Origin: CAZHCG01 sp046484285
GTDB taxonomy: Bacteria; Myxococcota_A; Polyangia; JAAYKL01
Length of the DNA: 64,000 nt
Reading direction: 5' to 3'
Assembly: GCA_046484285.1 (NCBI GenBank)
Contig: JAWOBP010000156.1
Span: 1-64,000 of the forward strand
Position numbers and translations under genes: made by a program. A model generated the notes under the pieces. That model did not search any database and was not told the DNA's origin. It was given only the letters and a program-made list of their open reading frames with translations. The stretch's first letter is position 1; every line of letters starts with the position of its first letter. This document shows positions 1 through 8,223 of the stretch, one piece after another.

Positions 1-270
1 GGAGTGCGGGTGGTTGGGGGTCACTTCGAGCCAGTGGAGCAGGACCGGGTTGTCGCGCTGCGCCCTGGCCGCCGCAGAGCCGATGATGTTGATCACGCTG
101 GGCCTGGGGATGATGTCGTTGTCCGGCGACAAGGCCTCGGGCGGGCTCTCGAGCGACAGCAGCGGATTGTCCGGGTGGTGGTCCGGCTTGAACATGAACT
201 GGCGGTCGACGATGTTGGAGACCATCGAGTAGACGATCCCCGGCTGATAGATTCTGATTGGATGTCCCAT
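1..270 (-). CDS. Y1 (IS200/RAYT-like) transposase-related protein, 3' part cut by window edge
   Basis: The frame reads inward from an ATG at 270 and is still open at base 1, giving 90 residues. The start MGHPIRIYQPGIVY resembles the opening of REP-associated tyrosine transposases, and the last visible residues TPNHPHS sit where these proteins carry the HUH metal-binding motif (usually MPNHFH). A purine-rich AAGGAGC lies almost against the ATG, which is closer than usual for a ribosome binding site. The catalytic Tyr would lie beyond the edge, so completeness cannot be judged. The family assignment is inference from two short motifs; a domesticated or dead copy is possible. Bases 271-488 upstream contain no gene or clear promoter that I can see. 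Confidence 0.55.
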   Translation of the reverse strand, partial: MGHPIRIYQPGIVYSMVSNIVDRQFMFKPDHHPDNPLLSLESPPEALSPDNDIIPRPSVINIIGSAAARAQRDNPVLLHWLEVTPNHPHS

Positions 271-488
271 GCTCCTTATATCGGACGATCGGCCCGCTCG
301 GTTGTAAAAAGTTTGGCCCTGCTCGAAAAACCGCCGGGAACGGAACTTTCCAATCAACTGATTATCTACCCCCGCCGCGCTTCAGCGTGTCTGACACCCG
401 CCCCACCCGCGCTTCAGGGTCTTCAGTTTGTAGACGCACGGGTCAAGCTGCGGAGGCTCTACCCGATCTTGGAGGCCTGACGTGCTAG

Positions 489-651
489 TAGTGCCTCGTC
501 AACCCGACGATTTCGGGTACGGGGCGAGAGATCATCGGCGAGGCCAAGGAACGACGACTAAGGACTGGCGGTGCCAATTCGAGGAGGAGTGACGCAGGGA
601 TCGTCGATGAGGGCCGGCCCGACCCGGCATTGTGGGGTTGACGAGGCACTA
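489..651 (+). mobile_element. MITE-like element, copy 1 (163 bp)
   Basis: The ends are a perfect 17-bp terminal inverted repeat, TAGTGCCTCGTCAACCC at 489-505 and its complement at 635-651. The terminal TA on each side fits a duplicated TA target, as made by IS630/Tc1-mariner transposases. The similarity of the two ends continues imperfectly further inward. There is no coding capacity. Two near-identical copies lie at 26986-27148 and 40501-40662; this copy has T instead of G at 559. Its right end overlaps the stop codon of the BamB-like gene. Confidence 0.85.
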
Positions 652-1869
652 GTGGATCGACATCGCGAACAGGGTGCCGCCGTTGCCCAGCGCCAGCAGG
701 TAGCCGGCCTTGTAGGAGGGGCGGGCGAAGAATCCCTGCTGCGGATCGAGGCGCTGCATGACCCTGCCGTCCGCGGTCGAGACCGCCAACAGCCCGGCCT
801 CGCTGTCGGCGATCAACAGCACGTCGTCGTAGAGCAGCGGATCTTGCAGCACTCCGATCCCGAAGCGCCGCTGCCAGCGCGTGACCCCGCTCGAGGCGTC
901 GATCGCGGTCAGTCCGAAGCCGGTCCTGGCTGCGTAGACGGTCTTACCCATCGACTCCATTCCAGTGACTCCGGTCAGGTCCGGCCTGGTCCACAGCACG
1001 GTCCCGGTCTCGGCTTCCAGCCCGTAGACGCCGCCGCTGACCGAGGCTCCCACCGCCGTGTCCCCCACCAGCACCGGCGTGGCGTCGGCGTCGACCAGGT
1101 TGACGTCTCCCTCGCGGGTGGCGATCACCACCTCCTCGGCCAGATCGACGGTCCAGCGCTCGGCTCCGGAGACTGCGTCCAGCGCAACGAACACGCCGTC
1201 GGCGAACGAGGTGTAGACCACAGAGCCGCGCAGTACCACGTCCGCGCAGCCCACCGAGGAAAAGCCGCCCATCGGCGGCCTGCGATAGCGCCACAGAATG
1301 TCTCCGTTTTCCGGATCCACGGCGAACACCATCCCGCCGGCGTTGACCAGGTAGAGCGTGCCCTCGTGGAGGTAAATCGCCCTTCTGATCTCCGCTCCGG
1401 TGTCGGCGCGCCAGATCAGGCGGCCGGAGCGCGCGTGCAACGCGTAGAGGAACCCGTCGTCCGCGCCGAAGTAGACCCACTTGCGATCCGGGTCGTAGAG
1501 CGGCCGCGAGCCGACCGGGTCGTCCAGATCGTAGCGCCAGACGGTCTCTCCCTCCCGCAGATCGAGGCAGTAGAGGCCGCCCACCGAGGCACCGATGAAG
1601 GCCCTCCTCAGGTCGGTGTCCCAGCCCGCCGTCGAGGTCTCCACCGGTTGGAAGCGATCGTACTTCTCCATCATCTCGGGGATCATGAAGTTGGGCAGCT
1701 CGGGCGCGAGGTGCTTGACCCAGCGCAGCCTCATGATCTCCACGCCGTTGGTGCCCTCGGGAAAGGCCGGCTCGACCTCGGCCGAGCCGCAGGCCGCAGT
1801 GAGCAACGAAAGCGACAACGCGCTCGCTTGCAGCGCGGCGATGGCGCGGGGGGACGGACGGCGTGTCAC
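649..1869 (-). CDS. BamB-like PQQ-repeat beta-propeller lipoprotein
   Basis: This is a 406-residue protein starting at GTG 1869, whose GTGA overlaps the stop of the upstream gene. The N-terminus has a signal peptide ending in the lipobox LTAAC, so an outer-membrane lipoprotein is expected. The body carries repeated PQQ-like blades (GETVWRYD, SGRLIWRAD, NGDILWRYR, SGAERWTVD, TGTVLWTRP, SGVTRWQRR), as in BamB of the outer-membrane protein assembly complex. The upstream partner is YfgM-like, the same order as E. coli yfgM-bamB, which supports the call. The stop TAG (651-649) lies inside the end of the MITE, so the native C-terminus may have been altered by the insertion. A generic PQQ-propeller lipoprotein is the alternative. 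Confidence 0.75.
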   Translation of the reverse strand: MTRRPSPRAIAALQASALSLSLLTAACGSAEVEPAFPEGTNGVEIMRLRWVKHLAPELPNFMIPEMMEKYDRFQPVETSTAGWDTDLRRAFIGASVGGLYCLDLREGETVWRYDLDDPVGSRPLYDPDRKWVYFGADDGFLYALHARSGRLIWRADTGAEIRRAIYLHEGTLYLVNAGGMVFAVDPENGDILWRYRRPPMGGFSSVGCADVVLRGSVVYTSFADGVFVALDAVSGAERWTVDLAEEVVIATREGDVNLVDADATPVLVGDTAVGASVSGGVYGLEAETGTVLWTRPDLTGVTGMESMGKTVYAARTGFGLTAIDASSGVTRWQRRFGIGVLQDPLLYDDVLLIADSEAGLLAVSTADGRVMQRLDPQQGFFARPSYKAGYLLALGNGGTLFAMSIH

Positions 1870-2774
1870 TTGCCGCCGCCTCCGGCCTGCTTCTGCATCT
1901 CGATGAGGCGCTCGAGCGTCTCGGGATCGATGTTGTCCAGACCGCCCATCCGGCCGCCGGGCAGGCTCGGCACCTCGGCCTCGGGGTCGAGCGTCTCGAG
2001 CAAGCCGCCGGTCTGGACGAACAGGTAGTCGAGCCGATCGTAGTCGCCCTTCTCGACCAACTCGTCCATCACCTCGCCCAGCAGCTCGGTCGCCTCGGCT
2101 CTGTCCTCCAGCAGGTAGGCGATGCGGGCCTGGTGATAACGCGCCTCCAGCGAGACGCGACCCTCGCTCTCCTCGGCGAGCTGGGCGAATCGCTCGCGGG
2201 CCTCCTCCAGCTTCCCTGCCGCCTCCAAGGCGTGCCCCAGGCCCTCCAGCGCGTTGGGGCGCAGCCAGGCGAGCTCGGGTCCCGCTCCCTCGAGGAACTT
2301 CTCGTACTCGGCGATCGCCTCTTCGTTCTCTCCCGCGTCGAGGTGAGCCGCCGCGGCGCCCAGACGCCCCATCGTCGAGAACACCGTTCCCCCGCTTTCC
2401 TCGGCGACCTTCTCGAAGCGTTTCAGCGTCTCCTCGGCGCGCTCCTTTCGGCTTTCGAACCACAGCGAGACGTCCTCCTCGCCCTGCTCCTCGAGCCCGG
2501 CAGGCGGCCCGTCGGGTGTCACCGGCGCCAGCGATCCGCTGGTCACCTCGGCAAGCAGCAGCGAGCTCTCCGCACGGCTCGACTCCACGAAATGATTGAC
2601 GAGAATCGCCACCACGGCGACCAGCAGCGCCAGGCCCAACACCGCGCCGATCTGCCGCCGCCGCTCCACGGCCCAGTCCAGGTAGGACATCGATCTGGTG
2701 ATGAACTCATCCTTGTTGGGATCCAGATCGTCTTTTCGCCTGGGCTTTTCGCTCTTTATCTTCTTGCGTGCCAC
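1866..2774 (-). CDS. YfgM-like membrane-anchored TPR protein
   Basis: The gene starts at GTG 2774 (VARKKIKSEK...), preceded by GGGACGGAGC at good spacing. A longer in-frame extension exists upstream but has low-complexity, non-coding character. The 302-residue product has a charged cytoplasmic N-terminus, one transmembrane helix (IGAVLGLALLVAVVAILVNH) and a periplasmic helical region with TPR-like pairs (LRPNALEGLGHALEAAGKLE). This matches the YfgM/TPR-21 layout, an ancillary SecYEG-linked chaperone. The C-terminus is Gly/Met-rich. It overlaps the BamB-like gene by 4 bp, so the two are probably co-translated. Confidence 0.65.
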   Translation of the reverse strand: MARKKIKSEKPRRKDDLDPNKDEFITRSMSYLDWAVERRRQIGAVLGLALLVAVVAILVNHFVESSRAESSLLLAEVTSGSLAPVTPDGPPAGLEEQGEEDVSLWFESRKERAEETLKRFEKVAEESGGTVFSTMGRLGAAAAHLDAGENEEAIAEYEKFLEGAGPELAWLRPNALEGLGHALEAAGKLEEARERFAQLAEESEGRVSLEARYHQARIAYLLEDRAEATELLGEVMDELVEKGDYDRLDYLFVQTGGLLETLDPEAEVPSLPGGRMGGLDNIDPETLERLIEMQKQAGGGGK

Positions 2775-3022
2775 GAAATCGGCTCCGTCCCTTGTGGTTC
2801 CACTTCTTGCAGCCAGCCGCCCGCCAAGGGGCGGGGGCGCAATATATTCCGCGCGGCCTCCCCATGTCAAACACGGCGCCGGGTCCGAACCAATCTCCTT
2901 GACGTGGCGCTGCCGAGGATGGCGTGCACTGGAGCGAGCGATGGCGATTTCAACCGATGGCTTTTTCTTTTTGCAACGTTGGGGGTAACATCCCGGGGTC
3001 GATCGCCGAGGAGAGACGAGCG

Positions 3023-3709
3023 ATGCGGGGCACGCGAAAAACCGCCGTGGCGGTGCCGCTCGCGGCGGTCTTGTCGGCCGCTCTGGGCGCGGCAGGCTGC
3101 GCTCCATCCCACGCGGGGCGCACGGTGGGGCGCGGCACGCTGCAGCTCGAGGGCGCGCTGGGCGGGCCTTTGCTGCGCAACCTGGGCCCGGCGCTGCCGG
3201 TTCCCAACCTGCCGGTCGGCGCGCGCTGGGGCGCCACCGATCGCGTCGACCTCTCCTTGCACACCAATCCCCTGCCGCTGATCGTGGGCGGCTTCGCCAC
3301 GCTCGACGCGGGCGCGACCTGGGCCCTGCTCGGGCAGGACGGCGGCCGCGGCCTGGAGATGGCGGCCAGCACCGGGATGCTGCTTGTGACCGACTTCCAG
3401 ACCGACGCCCGAATCGCCCCGCTGGTCGACTTCGCCGCCGGCTGGGCGCTGGAGCACGTGCGCCCCTTCGCCGGAGTCCAACTGGCCGCCGACCTCTGGG
3501 GCGGCGGGCTGATGATCAACCCCCACCTGGGCGCCGAATTCGAGATGGGCCGCCGCGCCGCGCTCTCGCTGACCGGCGTCTGGTTCCACGCCGGCTTCGA
3601 CACCGCCGACTCCACGGTCGAGTGGGTCTCGCCCGGCGGGCGCGGAGCGCTGGGCCTGCTGGTGGGCCTAAAGCTCCGCTTCGAGACGCGAGGAGGAGAA
3701 GGTGACTGA
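3023..3709 (+). CDS. Predicted lipoprotein, outer-membrane-barrel-like, unknown function
   Basis: The ATG at 3023 follows GAGGAGAG and begins a signal peptide with the lipobox LGAAGC. The 228-residue product is rich in Gly and alternating hydrophobic residues (LQLEGALGGPLLR, MINPHLGAEFEMGRRAALSLTGVWFH), the pattern of a small beta-barrel or barrel-like surface protein. I do not recognise the family. It overlaps the following lipoprotein hydrolase by 8 bp, so the two form an operon. It is divergent from yfgM-bamB, and the roughly 250-bp gap between them should hold both promoters. Confidence 0.65.
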   Translation: MRGTRKTAVAVPLAAVLSAALGAAGCAPSHAGRTVGRGTLQLEGALGGPLLRNLGPALPVPNLPVGARWGATDRVDLSLHTNPLPLIVGGFATLDAGATWALLGQDGGRGLEMAASTGMLLVTDFQTDARIAPLVDFAAGWALEHVRPFAGVQLAADLWGGGLMINPHLGAEFEMGRRAALSLTGVWFHAGFDTADSTVEWVSPGGRGALGLLVGLKLRFETRGGEGD

Positions 3710-4661
3710 CCGAGCGCGCATCGCCCTGGCCGCCGCGGCGGCGTTCTGCCTGGCCGGCTGCATCTCGCTGGACGGCTTTCTCTTCGACTCCTCGCGCCGC
3801 GAGCTGGAGGACTACGACTTCGGCGACGAGGAGCTGGACGGGATCGACCCGGATCGGATCACCAGCGTGCTGATCCCCTCGGCCGAGCCGGGGGTGAAGA
3901 TCCACGTGGTCTACGCCGAGCGCGACCCGGCCGAGCTCGACTCGCGGATCGACCCGCAGCGGCGCGTGACCGTGCTGTTCAGCCACGGCAACCGCGGCAA
4001 CATCGGGCTCTACTGGTACCGCGCCGGCTACTTCGAGGACATGGGGTTCAACGTCATGTTCTACGACTACCGCGGCTACGGCGCCAGCGGAGGCGAGACC
4101 AGCGAGCGCCACATCTACGAAGACGCCGCGAGCGCTTACGACTGGCTCGAGCAGCGCGAAGACGTGGGCGATATCGTCTCGGTGGGCTACTCGATGGGGG
4201 GCGCGCCGGCGATCTGGCTCTGCTCGAGCGACAGCGGCCGCGACCCGCTGGCCTGCTTCACCGAGTCGACCTTCACCGACACCGAGGGGATCGTCCAGGA
4301 CGCGACCGGCTTCGACCTGCCCGGCGACTGGCTCGTCGACTCCGAGCTGAACAACCTGGCGCGCATCGCCCGCGTGGAGGTCCCGTTTTTGCTGATGCAC
4401 GGCACCGAGGATCACAGGGTTCCGTTCTGGCACGGCCGCGATCTGTGGGAAGAGGTGCGGGACAACCACCCTCTGAACCGCTTCTACGCGGTGAACGGCG
4501 CGACCCACCGCAACGTCCCGCTGCCCTCCTACCAGGGGGAGGAGGAGCCCCGCGAGTACTCGCACCCCGACGAGCTGCCCGCCGAGCTGCGCGACGAGCT
4601 CGACCTCTACCAGCGAAGGATCGCCGACTTCGTGGTCGAGGCCCTCGCGGAGCTGCCCTGA
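3702..4661 (+). CDS. Alpha/beta-hydrolase lipoprotein
   Basis: Translation from GTG 3702 gives 319 residues with a signal peptide and lipobox LAGC. The alpha/beta-hydrolase core is complete: oxyanion region FSHGNRGN, nucleophile elbow GYSMGG (Ser), acid in HGTEDHRVPF (Asp) and base in GATHRNVP (His). Its nearest relatives by layout are the BEM46/ABHD13-type serine hydrolases. The substrate is unknown; anchoring through the lipid suggests action at the periplasmic face of a membrane. It is translationally coupled to the upstream lipoprotein and followed by a strong hairpin. Confidence 0.8.
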   Translation: MTDRARIALAAAAAFCLAGCISLDGFLFDSSRRELEDYDFGDEELDGIDPDRITSVLIPSAEPGVKIHVVYAERDPAELDSRIDPQRRVTVLFSHGNRGNIGLYWYRAGYFEDMGFNVMFYDYRGYGASGGETSERHIYEDAASAYDWLEQREDVGDIVSVGYSMGGAPAIWLCSSDSGRDPLACFTESTFTDTEGIVQDATGFDLPGDWLVDSELNNLARIARVEVPFLLMHGTEDHRVPFWHGRDLWEEVRDNHPLNRFYAVNGATHRNVPLPSYQGEEEPREYSHPDELPAELRDELDLYQRRIADFVVEALAELP

Positions 4662-4677
4662 CAATTCTGTCTCGCCG

Positions 4678-4729
4678 AAGCGGCGGCGGTGACGGAGAGT
4701 TGACGCTTTCGCCGCTCTCGCCGCCGCTT
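4678..4729 (+). terminator. GC-rich hairpin after the hydrolase gene
   Basis: AAGCGGCGGCG at 4678-4688 pairs perfectly with CGCCGCCGCTT at 4719-4729, and a further 4-bp AGAG/CTCT helix lies inside after a bulge. It starts 17 bases after the hydrolase stop. There is no U-run after it, so it may be a weak or Rho-assisted terminator or a 3' stabilising structure. Confidence 0.45.
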
Positions 4730-4853
4730 CATCGAAAGCGATTTAAAACAATTGCGCCGTAAAAACGGGGTATTGGAAGATATCGGCGGCCCGAGGCGTG
4801 TCCTGGTACCAAAAATGCATATGTTTGTAGTAGGGAATTTTCGAGGTGGAAAA

Positions 4854-5192
4854 ATGGACTATCGACTGACTTGCGAAGGATTTCCTCCGGACGACGAGCT
4901 GAGGGAGCAGCTACTGCTGCGCGGCCGCAGCGTGGTGCTGCACACCGGCGGGCACAGCCCGGTCAGGCTGTCCGTCAAACAGGTGGAAGGCCGCGTGCAG
5001 GGCCGCGTGGAGGTGATCCTGCCCGACCGCCGGCTGAGCGCCGTGGTCTGGCGGGCCGAGCCTCTGGCCGCGATCGAGGACGCGGCCGCGGCCCTGCTCG
5101 ACGTGCTGGGCGAAGACTGGATCCCCCCGATCGACGAGGAGGAGGATCGGGGCGTCTACGACAGCGGGGAGGTGCTCAGCACGCTCCAATGA
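4854..5192 (+). CDS. Small protein resembling ribosome hibernation factor HPF/RaiA (S30AE)
   Basis: ATG 4854 is preceded by GAGGTGG; an upstream in-frame ATG at 4752 would add 34 residues of poor character. The 112-residue product has the strand-strand-helix order of S30AE proteins: VRLSVKQVEGRVQGRVEVIL, then LPDRRLSAVVW, then an Ala-rich helix LAAIEDAAAALLDVL. These match the HPF pattern 'beta, LPG..L.A, aid.A...L' only loosely. The C-terminus is acidic (DEEEDRG). The 3' end overlaps the convergent carbamate kinase gene by 17 bp. The family call is tentative. Confidence 0.45.
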   Translation: MDYRLTCEGFPPDDELREQLLLRGRSVVLHTGGHSPVRLSVKQVEGRVQGRVEVILPDRRLSAVVWRAEPLAAIEDAAAALLDVLGEDWIPPIDEEEDRGVYDSGEVLSTLQ

Positions 5193-6144
5193 CGTGAGTG
5201 CCGCCGCGGCCGTCGAGAGCGTCCGCCAGTGTCGCCGGGCTGGTGATGATCGCGCGGCGCCCTCCGCTGTCGAGGAACTCGCAGACCGCCTGGACCTTGG
5301 GCCCCATGCTCCCGGCCGGGAACTCGCCCTCTTCGTAGCACTGCCACAGCTCGTCGGAGGTGATCGCGCCGATCGGGCGCTGCTCGTCGGTGCCGTACTT
5401 GCGGTAGACGTGCGGCACCTCGGTCAGGATCACGAAGATCTCGGCCTCGATCTGCGTGGCCAGGATCGACGAGGTCAGGTCCTTGTCGATCACCGCCTCG
5501 ACTCCCTCATAGCTGGCGTCCTCCTTCTTGATCACCGGGATTCCGCCGCCGCCGGCCGCGATCACCACGTGCCCGGCCTTGGCCGACTCGCGGATCATGT
5601 GGCGCTGGATGACCTTGTAGGGCCGCGGCGAGGGCACCACCCGGCGCCAGCCGCGCCCCGAGTCCTCGACGATCTTCCAGCCGAGCTCGTCGCGGCGGCG
5701 CCTGGCCTCGGCCTCCTCGAGAAAGGCTCCGACCGGCTTGGTCGGCCGCTGGAACGCGCTGTCCGCCGGATCGACCAGCACCTGCGTGATCACGGTCACC
5801 ACGTACTTGTGGATCCGGCGGCGCCTCAGCTCGTTGAGCATCGCCTGTTGCAGGAAGTAGCCGAGGCTGCCCTCGGTCTCCGCGACCAGCACGTCCATCG
5901 GCATCTTGGGCACCGACTCGTCCCCGGTCTCGTTGAGGTTGAGCAGGTAGCCCACCTGCGGACCGTTGCCGTGTGTGATCACCACGTTGAACCCGCGCTC
6001 GATCAGAACCTGCAAGACGCTGCAGATGCGCGCCGCGTTCTTCTCCTGGATCTCGACGGTCCCCTGCTCGCCGCGCTGCATGAATGCGTGGCCGCCGAGG
6101 GCCACCAGCACCGTCTGGTCTTCCCGCTCTCGCTTGTCGTTCAT
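5176..6144 (-). CDS. arcC: Carbamate kinase
   Basis: This is an amino-acid-kinase-fold protein of about 322 residues, near the usual 310. Landmarks are VALGGHAF at the N-terminus, THGNGPQVG, AGGGGIPVI and the DKDLTSS segment. It interconverts carbamoyl phosphate plus ADP and carbamate plus ATP. I chose ATG 6144 because GAGAGGGCGAG precedes it; an upstream ATG at 6159 is possible. No arginine deiminase or ornithine carbamoyltransferase gene lies nearby, so its pathway partner (arginine, agmatine or purine catabolism) is elsewhere or it acts alone. Confidence 0.85.
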   Translation of the reverse strand: MNDKREREDQTVLVALGGHAFMQRGEQGTVEIQEKNAARICSVLQVLIERGFNVVITHGNGPQVGYLLNLNETGDESVPKMPMDVLVAETEGSLGYFLQQAMLNELRRRRIHKYVVTVITQVLVDPADSAFQRPTKPVGAFLEEAEARRRRDELGWKIVEDSGRGWRRVVPSPRPYKVIQRHMIRESAKAGHVVIAAGGGGIPVIKKEDASYEGVEAVIDKDLTSSILATQIEAEIFVILTEVPHVYRKYGTDEQRPIGAITSDELWQCYEEGEFPAGSMGPKVQAVCEFLDSGGRRAIITSPATLADALDGRGGTHVIGAC

Positions 6145-6259
6145 CTCGCCCTCTCGCATCGTAGTGTCTTCACAGCAAAAGGAAGCTCAGCTTCGATCTA
6201 GCCGGCGGACAGGCCCGGAATCAAGCGCGAAAACGCAAAGCGAGCGCAAGGCGCAAACG

Positions 6260-7792
6260 CTACTCGAGGTATCCCAGCATCTCGAGCTGTTTCAGCAGCC
6301 GCGGGTCGAGGCGCTCGCGCTTCTGCTCAGACCAGCGGCGCAGCTCGACTTCGAATGCGCGCTCTTTTTCCAACAGCTCCCGCGCGCGGCTCTCCATCCG
6401 CTCGACCACGTCTTCGTTCTCGGCGGAGAGGTTGTCGCTCTCGCGCGGGTCTCCGCTCCTGGAGAACAGCCAGCTCGAGACTCCCCCGAACGACTCGTTG
6501 GTGTAGGTGTAGGCGTCGGTCAGCAGGCGCACCTCTCCGAGCGGATCGCCGAAGCTGACCAGCGGCGGATCGTAGCCCGCGCCTTCGCCGACGGTCCCCA
6601 GAAACGAGACTCCCTGCACGGGGTGCTCGATCCGGACGTCGAGATAGTCGAGGACAGTGGGCAGCACGTCCATGGTGCGTACCGGCCGCTCGACCACCCG
6701 CGGCTCGATCCCGGAGCCCCGGGGAAAGCGAATCAACAGCGGAACGCGCAGGTGCTCGACGAACAGGCGGCCGTGCTCCCGCCCGCCGTGCTCGCCGAAC
6801 TCCTCGCCGTGATCGGAGAGCAGGACCACCAGCGTCTCGCCCGAGACGCCCTCCTCCTCCAGCAGGTCGAGCACCTCGCCGAAGAGGTGGTCGGAGTAGC
6901 GCACTCCGGCGTCGTACATCGCCACGATGTGCTCGCGGTGCTCGCGACGGGAGAGATCCACGCCCTTCCAGAAGCTCTTCAGCTCGTGGCCGAACAGCTT
7001 CTGCATCAGCAGAACCTTGTTGCGCGAAGAGCGGATCTTCTCCAGCTCGTCGACGACCGTCCAGCGCTTCTCGTCCGGGATTCCGTCCGGCAAGCCCTCG
7101 GCGCGTCTGCCTTCCAGCAAAGGGCGCAGGTGAGCCTGCGGCGCCGAGATGTACGGTGCGTGGCAGACGTAGTGGTGGAGAAACAAGAAGAACGGCCGGT
7201 TCCTGTCGCCGGCCAGCCGGATCCAGTGGCGCAGCGAATCCAGGTCGCCGGAATCGCGGAAGACATCCAGCCAATTGTAGGAAATCAGGTCCTGCGAGTA
7301 CAAATCGAAGCCACGATCGAAACCGAAGCTCTTTGAGACGTTGCCCCCGCCGTGGAAGCCGGCGTTCAGGTAGCCGTGCTCGGCGAACGTCTCGGTCAGT
7401 GGCGGAATCGCCGGATCGACCGCGCGTAAAGCGTGCCGCCCGCCCATGTTGCGCACCTTGTGCACCGCCGGCGTGGTCGCGGTGAAGATCGACATGTGGG
7501 CCGGCGCGGTCGAGGGCGCCTGGCTGATCGCGTGAGTGAAGCGGACGGACTCCTCGGCGAAGGCGTCGATGCGCGGAGACACCTCGCGCTCGTAGCCGTA
7601 GGCTCCCAGGTGGTCGGCGCGCAGCGTGTCGATCGAGAACAGCAGCACGTTGGGCGCCTTCTCGGCGGTCCGCTCGGGCCTCGCCCGGCGCAGGGGATCG
7701 GACGTCTCGCCGTCGTCTTTCGGCTCGGAGCCGCAGGCCGCCTGGAGAAAAAGCGCGGCGAGAAAGAAAAGAGCTGTGACCTGCGGGCTCAT
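6260..7792 (-). CDS. Sulfatase-fold (alkaline phosphatase superfamily) lipoprotein
   Basis: ATG 7792 opens a signal peptide with lipobox LQAAC; a longer in-frame start upstream lacks coding character. The 510-residue protein has the N-terminal metal-site strand LLFSIDTLRADHLGAYGY, a nucleophile region APSTAPAHMSIFT, and the second metal site LLSDHGEEFGEHGG. The formylglycine signature C/S-x-P-x-R is absent. Family members of this type use an unmodified Thr or Ser and may be phosphoester hydrolases or phosphotransferases rather than sulfatases. The C-terminus ends in the subfamily-typical MLGYLE. tRNA-Ala lies upstream on the same strand. Confidence 0.8.
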   Translation of the reverse strand: MSPQVTALFFLAALFLQAACGSEPKDDGETSDPLRRARPERTAEKAPNVLLFSIDTLRADHLGAYGYEREVSPRIDAFAEESVRFTHAISQAPSTAPAHMSIFTATTPAVHKVRNMGGRHALRAVDPAIPPLTETFAEHGYLNAGFHGGGNVSKSFGFDRGFDLYSQDLISYNWLDVFRDSGDLDSLRHWIRLAGDRNRPFFLFLHHYVCHAPYISAPQAHLRPLLEGRRAEGLPDGIPDEKRWTVVDELEKIRSSRNKVLLMQKLFGHELKSFWKGVDLSRREHREHIVAMYDAGVRYSDHLFGEVLDLLEEEGVSGETLVVLLSDHGEEFGEHGGREHGRLFVEHLRVPLLIRFPRGSGIEPRVVERPVRTMDVLPTVLDYLDVRIEHPVQGVSFLGTVGEGAGYDPPLVSFGDPLGEVRLLTDAYTYTNESFGGVSSWLFSRSGDPRESDNLSAENEDVVERMESRARELLEKERAFEVELRRWSEQKRERLDPRLLKQLEMLGYLE

Positions 7793-8053
7793 CCCGATCG
7801 AGGGTACAGCGAATGCGGACCGCGGACAACGAGCCCCTGACCGCCAGGATCCACGATCAAGCTCCGGGATTCGCCGCCGCCGGGTGAAGCGGGCCCCGGC
7901 GATCTGCAAGGGAGGATACCCGCCGGCAGGCTCGACGAGACGAGGTCGCCGGTCCGGGGCGTTCAGATGACCGCCTTTTGCGCCGCTTCGTCGTCCCCGC
8001 AAGGACCCGGCTTTTCTGCGTATCGAGGACGGTCGGGATGGCGTTGGGATTTG

Positions 8054-8126
8054 TGGAGCCGATGGGACTTGAACCCACGACCTCCGCGTTGCGAACGCGG
8101 CGCTCTCCCAGTTGAGCTACGGCCCC
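8054..8126 (-). tRNA. tRNA-Ala (anticodon CGC)
   Basis: The minus strand folds into a standard 73-nt cloverleaf starting GGGGCCGTAGC. The anticodon stem-loop is CCGCG-TTCGCAA-CGCGG, giving anticodon CGC. The T arm is GTGGGTTCAAGTCCCAT, and the acceptor stem contains the G3:U70 wobble that defines tRNA-Ala. The discriminator is A; the CCA end is not encoded. Confidence 0.95.
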
Positions 8127-8223
8127 TCGCTCGGCCCGCCTTGTCGCGAGCGAGGCGTGGATTATATGCACTCGGCCGGCGCGGACAAGGGGGTCTTCGT
8201 TTTTTTCCCGGACGTCGCGAATA

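Noticed and set aside
571..2028. Plus-strand open frame of 485 codons
   Set aside because: It is antisense to the BamB-like gene and crosses the MITE; the product is His/Arg/Gln-rich with no motif.
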